Assembly: GCA_040080835.1 (NCBI GenBank)
Contig: JBEBHP010000020.1
Coordinates: 8,942 to 72,941, forward strand
From: SZUA-430 sp040080835
GTDB taxonomy: Bacteria; Pseudomonadota; Alphaproteobacteria; Micropepsales; Micropepsaceae
Length of the DNA stretch: 64,000 nt
Reading direction: 5' to 3'
The notes below the pieces were generated by a model, which saw only the letters and a list, made by a program, of their open reading frames with translations, was not told the origin of the DNA and made no database searches. Shown piece after piece: positions 16,838 to 26,200 of this stretch (position 1 is the first letter of the stretch; each line of letters opens with the position of its first letter). The position numbers were made by a program, and so were the translations under genes.

Positions 16838-17788
16838 CTAGTTTTTGACCCTTGGCTTTGCCTTCGCCGCTTTCGCCGCAGCCTTCGTGTCTTCGCTGGC
16901 CATGTAGTCGATCAGGGCGGTTGCTTCCTTCTCGCCTAGGCCAAAATTGGGCATCGGCATGTCCTTGTACTTGGCCCTGAGCGCGGTTGCGACCGGATCA
17001 CCTTCTTCGATCATCTTGTCGGGCTCTCTGATCCAGCGGCTCATCCAGTCATGCGGGCGCGATGACGCGACCCCAAGAAGGTCCGGACCCAGCCGGTCGC
17101 CGCTGCCCATTGTGTGGCAGGATACGCAGCGCGTTCGGAAGAGATACTCGCCCCGTGACTGCGGCGGCAGTTGCCTTGCCACGGAGTAGTCCTGCTTCGT
17201 CCCCGCAATCGAGGTGGCATAGTTCGTCATGCGGTCAGTCAGCAGGTTCGCAAGCACAACAGGGTCGTCATAGACCGAGCGCTTGATCCACTGGCCGGTG
17301 GTCTCGTTGGCCACCATCACGCTGGTGTCATGGTCGCGTGGCTTGCCCGGCTCGAATACGCGCATGGCGAGCTTCTGCTGGATCAGCTTGATGTCTTCCT
17401 TGGCGCCCGTCAGGAACAGCCATCCCGGCTTCAGGCCAAAGGTGTGCATGTAGGTCTTGAGGACCTCGGGCGTGTCATGGTCCGGATCAATGGTGATCGA
17501 GTACATGTGGAAGTCCCGACCCACCCTGTCGCCAAGCTGAGCCTGGACCTGCGACAGCTGCGCCGTGTCCGCCGGGCAGATGTCCTTGCAGTTCGTATAG
17601 ATGAAGTTGATCGTGACGATCTTGCCCTTCAGCAGGTCGTCATAGAACCGGTACCTGTTGCCATCCTGGTCGGTCAGTTCGACATTGGGGAAGTAGTTCC
17701 CGTGCCACTCGGCCGCAAGCGTCCAGCCAGCTGAACACAGCATCAGCGCAAGGGCCGCAACCAGGCGAACAGGCAGCTTGTGGCGCAT
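16838..17788 (-). CDS. Sco1/SenC copper chaperone fused to cytochrome c
   Basis: A 316-residue exported fusion. A signal peptide ends near residue 26 (TLAAEWHG). The Sco domain (about 30-195) carries Cys67-x3-Cys71 (NCKDIC) and His153 (RDHDTSVM), the copper ligands of Sco proteins. A mono-haem cytochrome c domain (about 205-300) has CVSCH at 221-225 and candidate Met ligands at 277 and 279 (KDMPMPNFG). Sco proteins deliver copper or reduce cysteines during metallation of cytochrome oxidase. No cox genes are in this window, and the multicopper oxidase lies 69 bases upstream, so that enzyme is a plausible client. The C terminus is Lys/Ala rich. Confidence 0.93.
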   Translation of the reverse strand: MRHKLPVRLVAALALMLCSAGWTLAAEWHGNYFPNVELTDQDGNRYRFYDDLLKGKIVTINFIYTNCKDICPADTAQLSQVQAQLGDRVGRDFHMYSITIDPDHDTPEVLKTYMHTFGLKPGWLFLTGAKEDIKLIQQKLAMRVFEPGKPRDHDTSVMVANETTGQWIKRSVYDDPVVLANLLTDRMTNYATSIAGTKQDYSVARQLPPQSRGEYLFRTRCVSCHTMGSGDRLGPDLLGVASSRPHDWMSRWIREPDKMIEEGDPVATALRAKYKDMPMPNFGLGEKEATALIDYMASEDTKAAAKAAKAKPRVKN

Positions 17789-17799
17789 TCAGGTCTTTC

Positions 17800-17835
17800 C
17801 CAAAAAGGTCATGGCCCGCGCGAGCGAGCCATGAC
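17800..17835 (-). terminator. Terminator-like hairpin between oxidase and Sco1 genes
   Basis: On the minus strand GTCATGGC and GCCATGAC (17828-17835 and 17808-17815) form an 8-bp stem with a 12-base loop, followed by CTTTTT. It sits between the oxidase stop and the Sco1 start, so it may end or attenuate the upstream transcript. Confidence 0.7.
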
Positions 17836-17857
17836 GGATGTTCAGATGCAAGCCCTA

Positions 17858-20131
17858 TCAGTTTGCCGTCGGCAGTCCAAATGAAGGCTCATAGAAGGTG
17901 CCTTCCCAGGTCTGTCGCGGAGTCGGGATCGCAAGCGTCTGGCCAGGGTTCACCGAGTCCCACCGCAGAAGCATGGCATGGTCTTCATGCTGCGTGTTGT
18001 GGCAGTGCTCCATGTAGGTACCTGCAAATTCCCGGATGCGGATCGCAAGATCGACCGTTGCCGTCGAGTCGGGTGATACACCGATGCGGTACACGTCCTT
18101 GCGGGCGAAGGTTTCCCAGATCGGCGGGGCGACACCGCCACGCTGCAGGATCCGGCCTTCTTCGAAATGGATGTGCACGGGATGGCTCCAGCTCTGGCCC
18201 AGGTTGATCAGGTGCCAGATCTCAAGCGAACCTTTCTTTGGCGCCGCAGAGTAACGGTGGGGGTCCATGCCAAAGCCCTGGCCGCCGTCCGTCTTGATGG
18301 TCCACGGCGCAGCGTCGGTCGCATTCGCGCGGCCAAACTCGAACGTGCGCTGGCGGGCTGTCGACAGTTCTGCTGGCGTCATGACCGGCAGCGGGATCAT
18401 CTGCTTCAGTCCTGCAACATACTGGGCAGGGTCCATGCTGAGGTCACTGTAGGTGTAGCTTGTCGTGTCGACACGGAACTCCATGATGCGTCCAACAGCC
18501 GGATCACCTGCGTAGGCGCCGCTGATGATGTCGGCCAGCGGAATTTCCCTGTTCGGACCCATGCCGTTCACATGCTCAAGCAAGTTCACCATGTAGAGCT
18601 TGGTGCCGTTGGCAAGGTTCTTGAAGTCGATGACGATGTCGTAGCGCTCTGCAATCCCTTGCGTCGGCAGGTCCTGGCTCTGCGCGTTCGGGAACGGAAC
18701 CGTGTGCTGCATCAGGTTGCCGTCGTTGGCCACCATGTAGTACGGCACGCGCACGCCTGCAGCCGTCACGATCGCCAGCTTGAAATAGCGCGAGACCGAG
18801 CCGTTCAGGATGCGGAATCGGTAACGTCGAGGACGAACCTTCAGGAATGGCTTGTAGGTCCAGTTCACGAGGACCCGGTCACCCAGGAAGCCATCCGTGT
18901 TCAGCGGATTGAATGTCAGCTGACCATTGGCGTCCCAGGCCTTGTCGGCGACGAGCAGGTTGACGTCGTAGTCGCGGTTGCCCCAGTCAAGTGCCGTGCC
19001 GCTTGGCAGACACATGTTCGGGTTGGCGGCGTTGGTGTAGTTGCACTTCAACCCCTCGCGACCGCGGTCGATAGATGAGTAGTAGTTCATCATCGCGGCG
19101 CTGCCCTTGTAGACATTCTGCGCCGTGAAATCGAGCATGTGGTCATGGAACCAGTGCGTGCTCATGGTTTCTTTCCAGTCACCACGCAGACGCTTGATGC
19201 CGCCGGCACCGTCCGGCATTCCGGCCCAGTCGGTGGTTGCTGTCGTGTTGATGTTGTCATAACCCGCGATGATCATCGGCCAGCGATAGTCGTAATACTG
19301 GCCAGGAAAGAAGTAGGCGGCGGTATAGCCGTCGCTCTCTGCCGGGTTGTGACCATTGTGTTCGTGTGTCGACAGCGTGTGGAAGCCGAATCCGTTCGTC
19401 GCCGACGCATCAATCGGCAGCATGTTGTAGTGACGGAACAGGACGGGCTCGCCATAGCGCGCCATCAGCAGCTTCGGTGGCATGGTGCCGTCAAAGGTCC
19501 AGACGGAGTTAGCCTGCTGTGCAGGGAAGTTTGGATGGAACCTGACAGCGGTATTGGTGTTGGTTCCACCGTGATTGTAAAGTCCGCCTGGCTTGAATTC
19601 ACCGACGGCATAGTGGTGTCGCTGCAGTGAATCTCTCAGTCCAAGGTTGGTGCGCGCGCCCGCTGAAGCCGACTGGAAGTAGACCTTGGGTGGAAATTCC
19701 GTCAGCCGCTGGTGGGCAAAATACTCGCCGCTCGGGCGCCCTTCAGCTGCGCTCTTGGCAAGCGCCTGGCCAATGCAGGTACCAATCGTTGCGGCCCACG
19801 GGTTGGGCTTGGTGGTGTTCGCCAGCCTGGTCATCCCCGGGCTCAGCGCCTGCTTCAGGAACGTGTCGATCGACGCAGACGCAGGTCCAAGCGTGCAGCT
19901 CTGCGGTGCTGGTACCGGCGTACACGTCGCGCAGGTCGTGCCGATATACGGCTTCGTGCCGAATTCCTCGAACAGCATCATTTCCTGTTCGAATTCACCC
20001 GCGTTGAACAGCGGGCTTGCTGGCAAGCCTGTCGGAATGCCTTGCGCGAGCGCCGAGCCCACGCCGAATGAAGAAGCGCCGCTCGCCAGCAGAATGGCAC
20101 CCAGCGTCTTCGAGAATTTGTTCCTGACCAT
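17858..20131 (-). CDS. Exported multicopper oxidase
   Basis: A 757-residue protein. The ATG at 20131 follows GAAGGGA at good spacing; a signal peptide ends near SALA/QG (residue 30). All four copper motifs are present: HEH at 256-258, HDH at 329-331 (STHWFHDHMLDFT), HPVHIHF at 650-656, and HCHNTQHEDHAM at 709-720, whose last Met would be the axial residue of the type 1 copper. The mature N terminus has an unusual CATC motif (about 67-70). It oxidises a substrate with four-electron reduction of oxygen to water. The length and odd N-terminal extension differ from CueO/CopA. Mn(II), other metals or phenols are possible substrates; the neighbours favour a metal. Confidence 0.95.
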   Translation of the reverse strand: MVRNKFSKTLGAILLASGASSFGVGSALAQGIPTGLPASPLFNAGEFEQEMMLFEEFGTKPYIGTTCATCTPVPAPQSCTLGPASASIDTFLKQALSPGMTRLANTTKPNPWAATIGTCIGQALAKSAAEGRPSGEYFAHQRLTEFPPKVYFQSASAGARTNLGLRDSLQRHHYAVGEFKPGGLYNHGGTNTNTAVRFHPNFPAQQANSVWTFDGTMPPKLLMARYGEPVLFRHYNMLPIDASATNGFGFHTLSTHEHNGHNPAESDGYTAAYFFPGQYYDYRWPMIIAGYDNINTTATTDWAGMPDGAGGIKRLRGDWKETMSTHWFHDHMLDFTAQNVYKGSAAMMNYYSSIDRGREGLKCNYTNAANPNMCLPSGTALDWGNRDYDVNLLVADKAWDANGQLTFNPLNTDGFLGDRVLVNWTYKPFLKVRPRRYRFRILNGSVSRYFKLAIVTAAGVRVPYYMVANDGNLMQHTVPFPNAQSQDLPTQGIAERYDIVIDFKNLANGTKLYMVNLLEHVNGMGPNREIPLADIISGAYAGDPAVGRIMEFRVDTTSYTYSDLSMDPAQYVAGLKQMIPLPVMTPAELSTARQRTFEFGRANATDAAPWTIKTDGGQGFGMDPHRYSAAPKKGSLEIWHLINLGQSWSHPVHIHFEEGRILQRGGVAPPIWETFARKDVYRIGVSPDSTATVDLAIRIREFAGTYMEHCHNTQHEDHAMLLRWDSVNPGQTLAIPTPRQTWEGTFYEPSFGLPTAN

Positions 20132-20196
20132 GTGACGTCCCTTCAATTTTCTAAGGCAGATGAAGCATCTTCAGTACTGCCTGATGTCCCCGTTTT

Positions 20197-20227
20197 GGCG
20201 CCGCCGGTGCCCCACACCGCCGGCGCC
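20197..20227. promoter_or_regulatory. Strong GC hairpin between peroxidase and oxidase genes
   Basis: GGCGCCGCCGGTG (20197-20209) and CACCGCCGGCGCC (20215-20227) pair at 12 of 13 positions around a 5-base loop. On the transcribed strand it is followed by AAAACG, not a T-run. It lies 17 bases past the peroxidase stop. It may protect the 3' end of the peroxidase message or mark a processing point. Confidence 0.6.
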
Positions 20228-20243
20228 CATGCCGTTCTCTCAA

Positions 20244-23200
20244 TCAAAGATGGAAGTCTGTGCTGACCAGGGTCGGCTCAGCCGGTTGCACATAGCCGCG
20301 CAACAGGATTTCAAAGTCAGCAGACAGGTTGTCGTTCAGGTTGCCCTGGATCAGTGTCGAGTCGAGCGAACCATTGCCGTCCGAGTCAAACAGCTGCCAC
20401 CTGATCTGGCCGGCTGCCAGTGTGGCGCCCACCGTCGGATCGCTGAACGCCGCACTGCCGATGAAGTCGAAAGCCTGGTTGCCCGAAACCGTGGTGTTCG
20501 CATCGATGCTCGTGAGGTCGATGATGTCACCCTCGGCATGGTGGAAGTCCGTGATGATCGACCGCCCGCCCCCGGTGCCGACGCCACCGCTCGACAGATA
20601 CTGGAAGATATCGGCGTCGATCCCACCCGTCATCGTTTCAACACTGTTGCCAGCGATGAACGTGTCAATGCCGCCACCGCCGACAAACGTCACCGCGTTG
20701 GCGCCTCCCGCGGTACGACCCGTGAAGGTGTCGTTGCCCGAACCGCCGATGAAGGTTTCGATTGTCGACTGCTGCAAAAAGGCTGAAAGAACGTCGGTAC
20801 CGATGTCCGTTCCGGTCGCGACCGCAAAGAACAGGTTTCCAATCACGTTGTTCAATTGCACCGTAACCGCATTCGTCGCAGCACTCATGTCAAGTGTGTC
20901 CGCACCTGCGCCACCATTGTAGGTATCGTTGCCGTCTCCTACGAACGCGATGAAGGTATCGTTGCCATCGTCACCCGCAAGCGTGTTGTTGCCGGTATTT
21001 CCGGTGAGTACGTTTGCCAGGTTGTTGCCGGTGCCGTTGATGTTGCCTGTTCCCATCAGCGTCAGGTTTTCGACGTTGTTTCCAATCGTATAGGTGACGA
21101 ACGATTGGACTGTGTCGGTGCCTGAACCCGCACCAGCGGCTTCGGTAATCGTGGTCAGGCCCGTCCCGCCGGTGTTGTGGCGCACGATGTAGGTGTCGTT
21201 GCCGAGACCGCCGATGAGCGTGTCCGTACCAGCCGTACCGCCATCCAGCGTGTCATTGCCGCCATTGCCGCGCAGCGTGTTGTTTGAGGAACTTCCGACA
21301 ATGATATTGTCGTCGACACTGCCAGTGACATTCTCGATGCGGAACAGCAGGTCAGCGCCTGTAAGCGCACTCGTCGCCGTCCCACCCTGCGTGAGGTCGT
21401 TGGTGTTCGTCAGGTCGACATTCGTGTTACCGGCCGTGGACGCCATGTTGTAGGTGTCGGTACCCGTGCCGCCATCGTAGGTATCGTTGCCGTCACCAGT
21501 GCTTGCAAAGAACGTGTCGTTGCCAGCGCCACCCAGGACAAAGTCATCGCCCAGACCAGCGGTAATGCTGTCGTTGCCACCATTGCCGAAGATAAGGTCG
21601 ATAGCAGCAGTGCCGGTGATGTTGTTGCCGCTTGCGGCATCGATGATGTAGTGCACCGCCGACCCATTCACGGTGTTCGTGTCGCCGTTGCCATCTGTAT
21701 ATGTAGACGTCACGCGGACAAGCCTTCCCGCCGCGCCGGTCGTGCCCGCCGGATTGAAGAACCGGGTGTCGGCACTGATCTGCGGCGCCGGAACCGGCAG
21801 CCAGGTCAAGCCATTGTCAGTTGACGTTTCCCAGACCAGCGTCGTCAGCTCATCAAGAATGCCGCCGTCCGGGTCCTGCAGAGTGGAAAGTTGCTGCATC
21901 TGTGGAGCATTTGCTCCCACGACGCCTGTAACCGATACGTCTCCGATCAGGATCTCGTCCGTCACCGCAGGCGACAGGTGTCCTGGCGCGCCATCGTTGA
22001 TGTTGCCCTGACCGTCCTCGTAGGTGATCGCCACCGAGATCGTATGCCCGATGTCGGTTTGCTGAACGATGTAGTCAGCGCCAATTGCTCCAGAAATCTC
22101 CACGCCGTCCCTGAGCCACTGAAACTGCTCGGAACCACTGGTGATGTCACCATCTGGATCAAAGCCCAGGAACGCAGACAGTGAACCACCATTTGCAGCA
22201 GTTCCAGTCAGGAACGCAGGCGCCGTCCCGTCATCGACAGGCGCGACCGTGATGTTGACCGTCTTTTCAGCACTCTTCAGCAAGCCGTCAAAGGCATAGT
22301 ACTTGAAGCTGGCTGTACCCGCGAAGTCCTGCGTTGGCAGGAACGTGAACGTGCCGTTGTTGTTGAGAGTGACGGATCCATTTACCGCAGAACCAGGCAC
22401 CAGCTTGTAGGCCAACGGATCGTTCGTCGGGTCCTGAGCCGCCAGGACGACACCGTCGAACAGCGTGTCTTCCAATGCGCCTGTGAGATCCACCGGATCC
22501 GCGCTCAGGAAGAATGGTGCACCACCATTGCTTATGACGTTGATGATGAAAGTGTCCGTCACACCCAGTTCTGTGCCAGGCGACCCGGGCGTGCCGACAT
22601 CCGTTGCGGTGACAGTGATGCTGATCGGTCCAGTGACATTCACCGTGCCGGTGATGTTCGCACCCGAGACGCCGCCCAATCCATCTGGAACCAGGGTGAA
22701 CGTCAGTCCGTTTGCACCAGCCGTACCATCCAGCACATGACCATTCGACGCCAGTTTGGCCGTATAAATCAGGTTTGTGGACGCGGTCTCGTTGTCCCCG
22801 AAAGTGCTTGTGATTGGCAGGAACAGGTTGATCGGAACACCAGTGCGGGCGCCCGTATCCGGCAAGCCCGCAGGATTTTGCTGCTGCACCACAAACGGTG
22901 CGGTATTGACAGCCAGGTTTGGAAGCAGCAGTGCGGTCGGTGCCGAATTCACCGTTTCGTGGAACCCTTTGCCGTCCACAAAAGTCTCAACGACACGCAG
23001 CGCGTTTCCAAGCACCGCGTTCGTTGGGTTGAACGTCAGGCTGTCCGTGTTGGGGATGTTGACCCACTGCAAGCCACCGCCTGCGGTGACCATCTGCTGC
23101 TGCCACTGGAAATGCACCGATCCAGGTGCGATACCGTCCGAGTCAGTAACCGTCGACACCGCCACTAGCGGAGTCCCGACAAAGGCATTGACCGGCGTCG

Positions 23201-26200
23201 CAGGGTTGCCATCATCATCGGTGATGATGAGAGAGCCACCAGGCAACGCGTTGTTTACCGGTCCGTCTCCGATGTTGATGGTCACGTCCGCGAACTGAAG
23301 GCGCTCGATGTTGCGAACCTTGTCCACGCCGTCAGAGATCAGCACGCCGCCTCCGATGCCGACCGTCGCATTGTGCGTGATCGTGTAGAAGCCTTCTGCG
23401 TCCGGCGCGAAGCTGATCGAGTAATTCGAGAACACGTCACGATAGACAGCGGTATCGATGTCACCGTCCGTGATGTCCCAACGGATTTCGCGGATGATGT
23501 CGGCACCAGCCACGCCGTGCTGAACCAGGTCAACGTGCAGCCACGCATCACCATCGATGATGTCGTTGCCACCGCGGCCTGTGATCATGTCACTGCCATC
23601 GCCACCAAGAAGAATGTTGCCGTTGTTGAAACCGAGCGGATTCGTTACAGCGGCGATTGGCGTATCCGGCGCGAAGTTCGCCGCTACACCGCCTGCGAAG
23701 AATGTGTTGAGGTTGAAGATCAGGTCAACGTTTGTCAGCTCGTTCATGACACCGGCGGCACCGCCCCGGTCCTCTGTCCCCTGCATGAAGTCGTCAAACT
23801 TCGTGCCGCTGGCAGCTTCAGTTTCGATAAAGAAGTCACGCACCGCGTCACCGGCCAGCTGTTGCTGGTTCGGAATGAACTCGCGACGCTCCATGTCCAG
23901 GCTGACGCCGTACTGTTCTTTTTCGAAGTCGGCCCAGTCAAAGCCCAGCAGTCCGTTAAACTTGTCGAAGCCGCCTTCGCCCAGCATGATGTCGTCGCCG
24001 CTGAAGCCGACCATCTTGTCGCCAAAGGTGCCACCGTCGAGGACGTCGTTGCCCGCGAAAAGAGGCACTTGACCCGTTGGTGCGCCAGTGTCGCCGACCA
24101 GTCCGTCGCCGCCTGCACCACCTTCAAGCCAGTCGTCACCTTCGTTGCCGATCAGTGCGTCGTCGCTGTCACCACCGATGAGAATGTCGTTGCCGGCACC
24201 GCCCTGGGCTTCGTCTCCCAATGTCGCATTGCCGGTTTCAACGTAGTCGTTGCCGGCTCCGGCAAAGATCAGGTCGTCGCCCTGGCCACCATTGATCCAG
24301 TCGTCGCCCTCTTCGCCGTGAATGACGTCGTCGCCGGCGTTGTCGACGATCGTGTCGTTGCCGGTACCGCCATAGAGGAAATCGTTGCCGTTTCCACCGT
24401 CAATCCAGTCATTGCCCGCATCACCCCAGACGGTGTCGTCGTCTGCATGTCCCGCAAGCAGCCGGTCGTCACCCGCAGTGCCGCCAAGCACCATCGTGTT
24501 GCCGAAGAAGTTGTCATCGCCAATGAAGTGGACTGTTCCATCAGGCAACACTTCAACCAACAGCGCACCTGAAACCGGATTGCGAAGCCAGGTCGAAGAA
24601 TCCGTTGCGATTCGGTGTCCGTTGATGTCGAGAAGGAAGTCGCCGTTGATGTCCTTCTGGAAGTACGACCCGGCTTCAATCGTATATTCCGGCGTCAGGA
24701 AGATGCTCGCTGGAATGTGTCGCGCGCCCGTATTCGCGATGATCATGTCCGCGAATGAGTTGTTTTCGATCTGGAATCCGAAGTCCATGCCTTCGATGCG
24801 CGGCAGGTAATAGAGCCGGTCGGCATCCTGGAGCGCTTCCAGTTGGGTTTCGAAGATGAAGTTGAAAGTTGAGCCAAGCAGGCCACCAAACAGGTTCTGC
24901 TTTTCGGCCAGACCACCGATCCACAAATCGATCGTATCCAGGCCCGTGACCGAACCCGTCGCCCACATCGCAGCGTGCGTCACGCCGTCGTCGGCAGTGC
25001 CCGGCAAGAGATCCGCACCAACGTCAATGTTCATCAGAGCGTTGTTGATGTGCGACCCGCCAGCCCACGTGTCGTCGGCCGTATTCAGCTTCGCATCACC
25101 GCCGACAACGCGGGTGTTGTTCGCCCAGTCGCCAAGGCTGTGCATGAAGTTGTAGGCATCCTGGTGCTGCGCATCACCCGACGCACTGGCAGGGTCTGAT
25201 CCCATCGTGATCAGATCCAAGGCTGCAGCGCGTTTTGCCAACATGGTCGATGCTGACGTGATCGACGAATGCGAGCCATAGGCCGCAATGAAGTTGATCA
25301 GTGAACCTTCATGCTTGAGGAATTGGCCAAACTCGAGCCAATTCGCATAGGGTTTCAGCGTTGCATCGTTCGTCGCGTCGTAGATCTGGGCGCGCACGAG
25401 GTTCAATGGCGCAACGCCGGTATCGCGGCCACGTGCGATGTTCAACGCGGCAAGGTCGAGCGGCAGACCCAAAAGGTTGTTTCTCAAGGCGCCGGTGACG
25501 AACTCGTCGATTTCGCTACCGATCTGGTGCGTCGCGCCCTGGATGATTTGCTGAGTACCATCCGTGCCAAGACTGGCGAACAGCAGCGGGTTGGTAAAGG
25601 CCTGGATCAATCCCACATCTGTCAGAACGGGTTGACCATCGGGCCCGATTACCATCGTACCGTCTGAGTTCGTTTCGAATATCGGAACGTTTTCGTCGAG
25701 CATCGAATGGCCAAAACGGTATACCGCATTGGCAAACTCGGACGTGATCGCCGGATCGAGGTGAATGTCGTTGTTGCCGAACAGGTGGATGGTTGGCGCT
25801 ACCTTGCGGGCGAATTCTTCGAACACGAGATGCTGGTATTGCGTTTCGGTACCGAATTTCGCCGCCTGGAAGATGCGTTCGCCATTCCATTCGCCGGCCT
25901 GGATGCCATCCGCAAGGTTGGTGCCGGCCAAGACCCATTCGGAAGCAAAAGCGCTATCGCCGTTTGCAAGCTCTGCGCGAACCATGTCCTTGATCTGGTT
26001 GACCAGGCGATTGTGTTCGCTGTGGAAGATCTCGTGGACGGTTATCAGCGCAATGTTTTCGTTTACGCGACCATCACCGGCGATGTAGTGCGCATCCAGA
26101 AGTTCGTTGTCGTAGGTGCCAGCGCCTGGCGTGTTGCCGGCCAGTGTATCGCCGTCCTGCGCCAGCAGCACATGAGTCTGATTGTCGAACGGCGAGGCCG

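Noticed and set aside
20600..21650. Regularly spaced short repeats, considered as a possible CRISPR array
   Set aside because: They are in-frame codons for GGxGxD RTX units with no constant spacer or identical repeat.
23373..24572. A 399-codon open frame on the plus strand opposite the peroxidase
   Set aside because: It mirrors the RTX repeat region, has no ribosome site and gives a low-complexity Val/Ala/Asp-rich product. It is a shadow of the repeat-rich gene.
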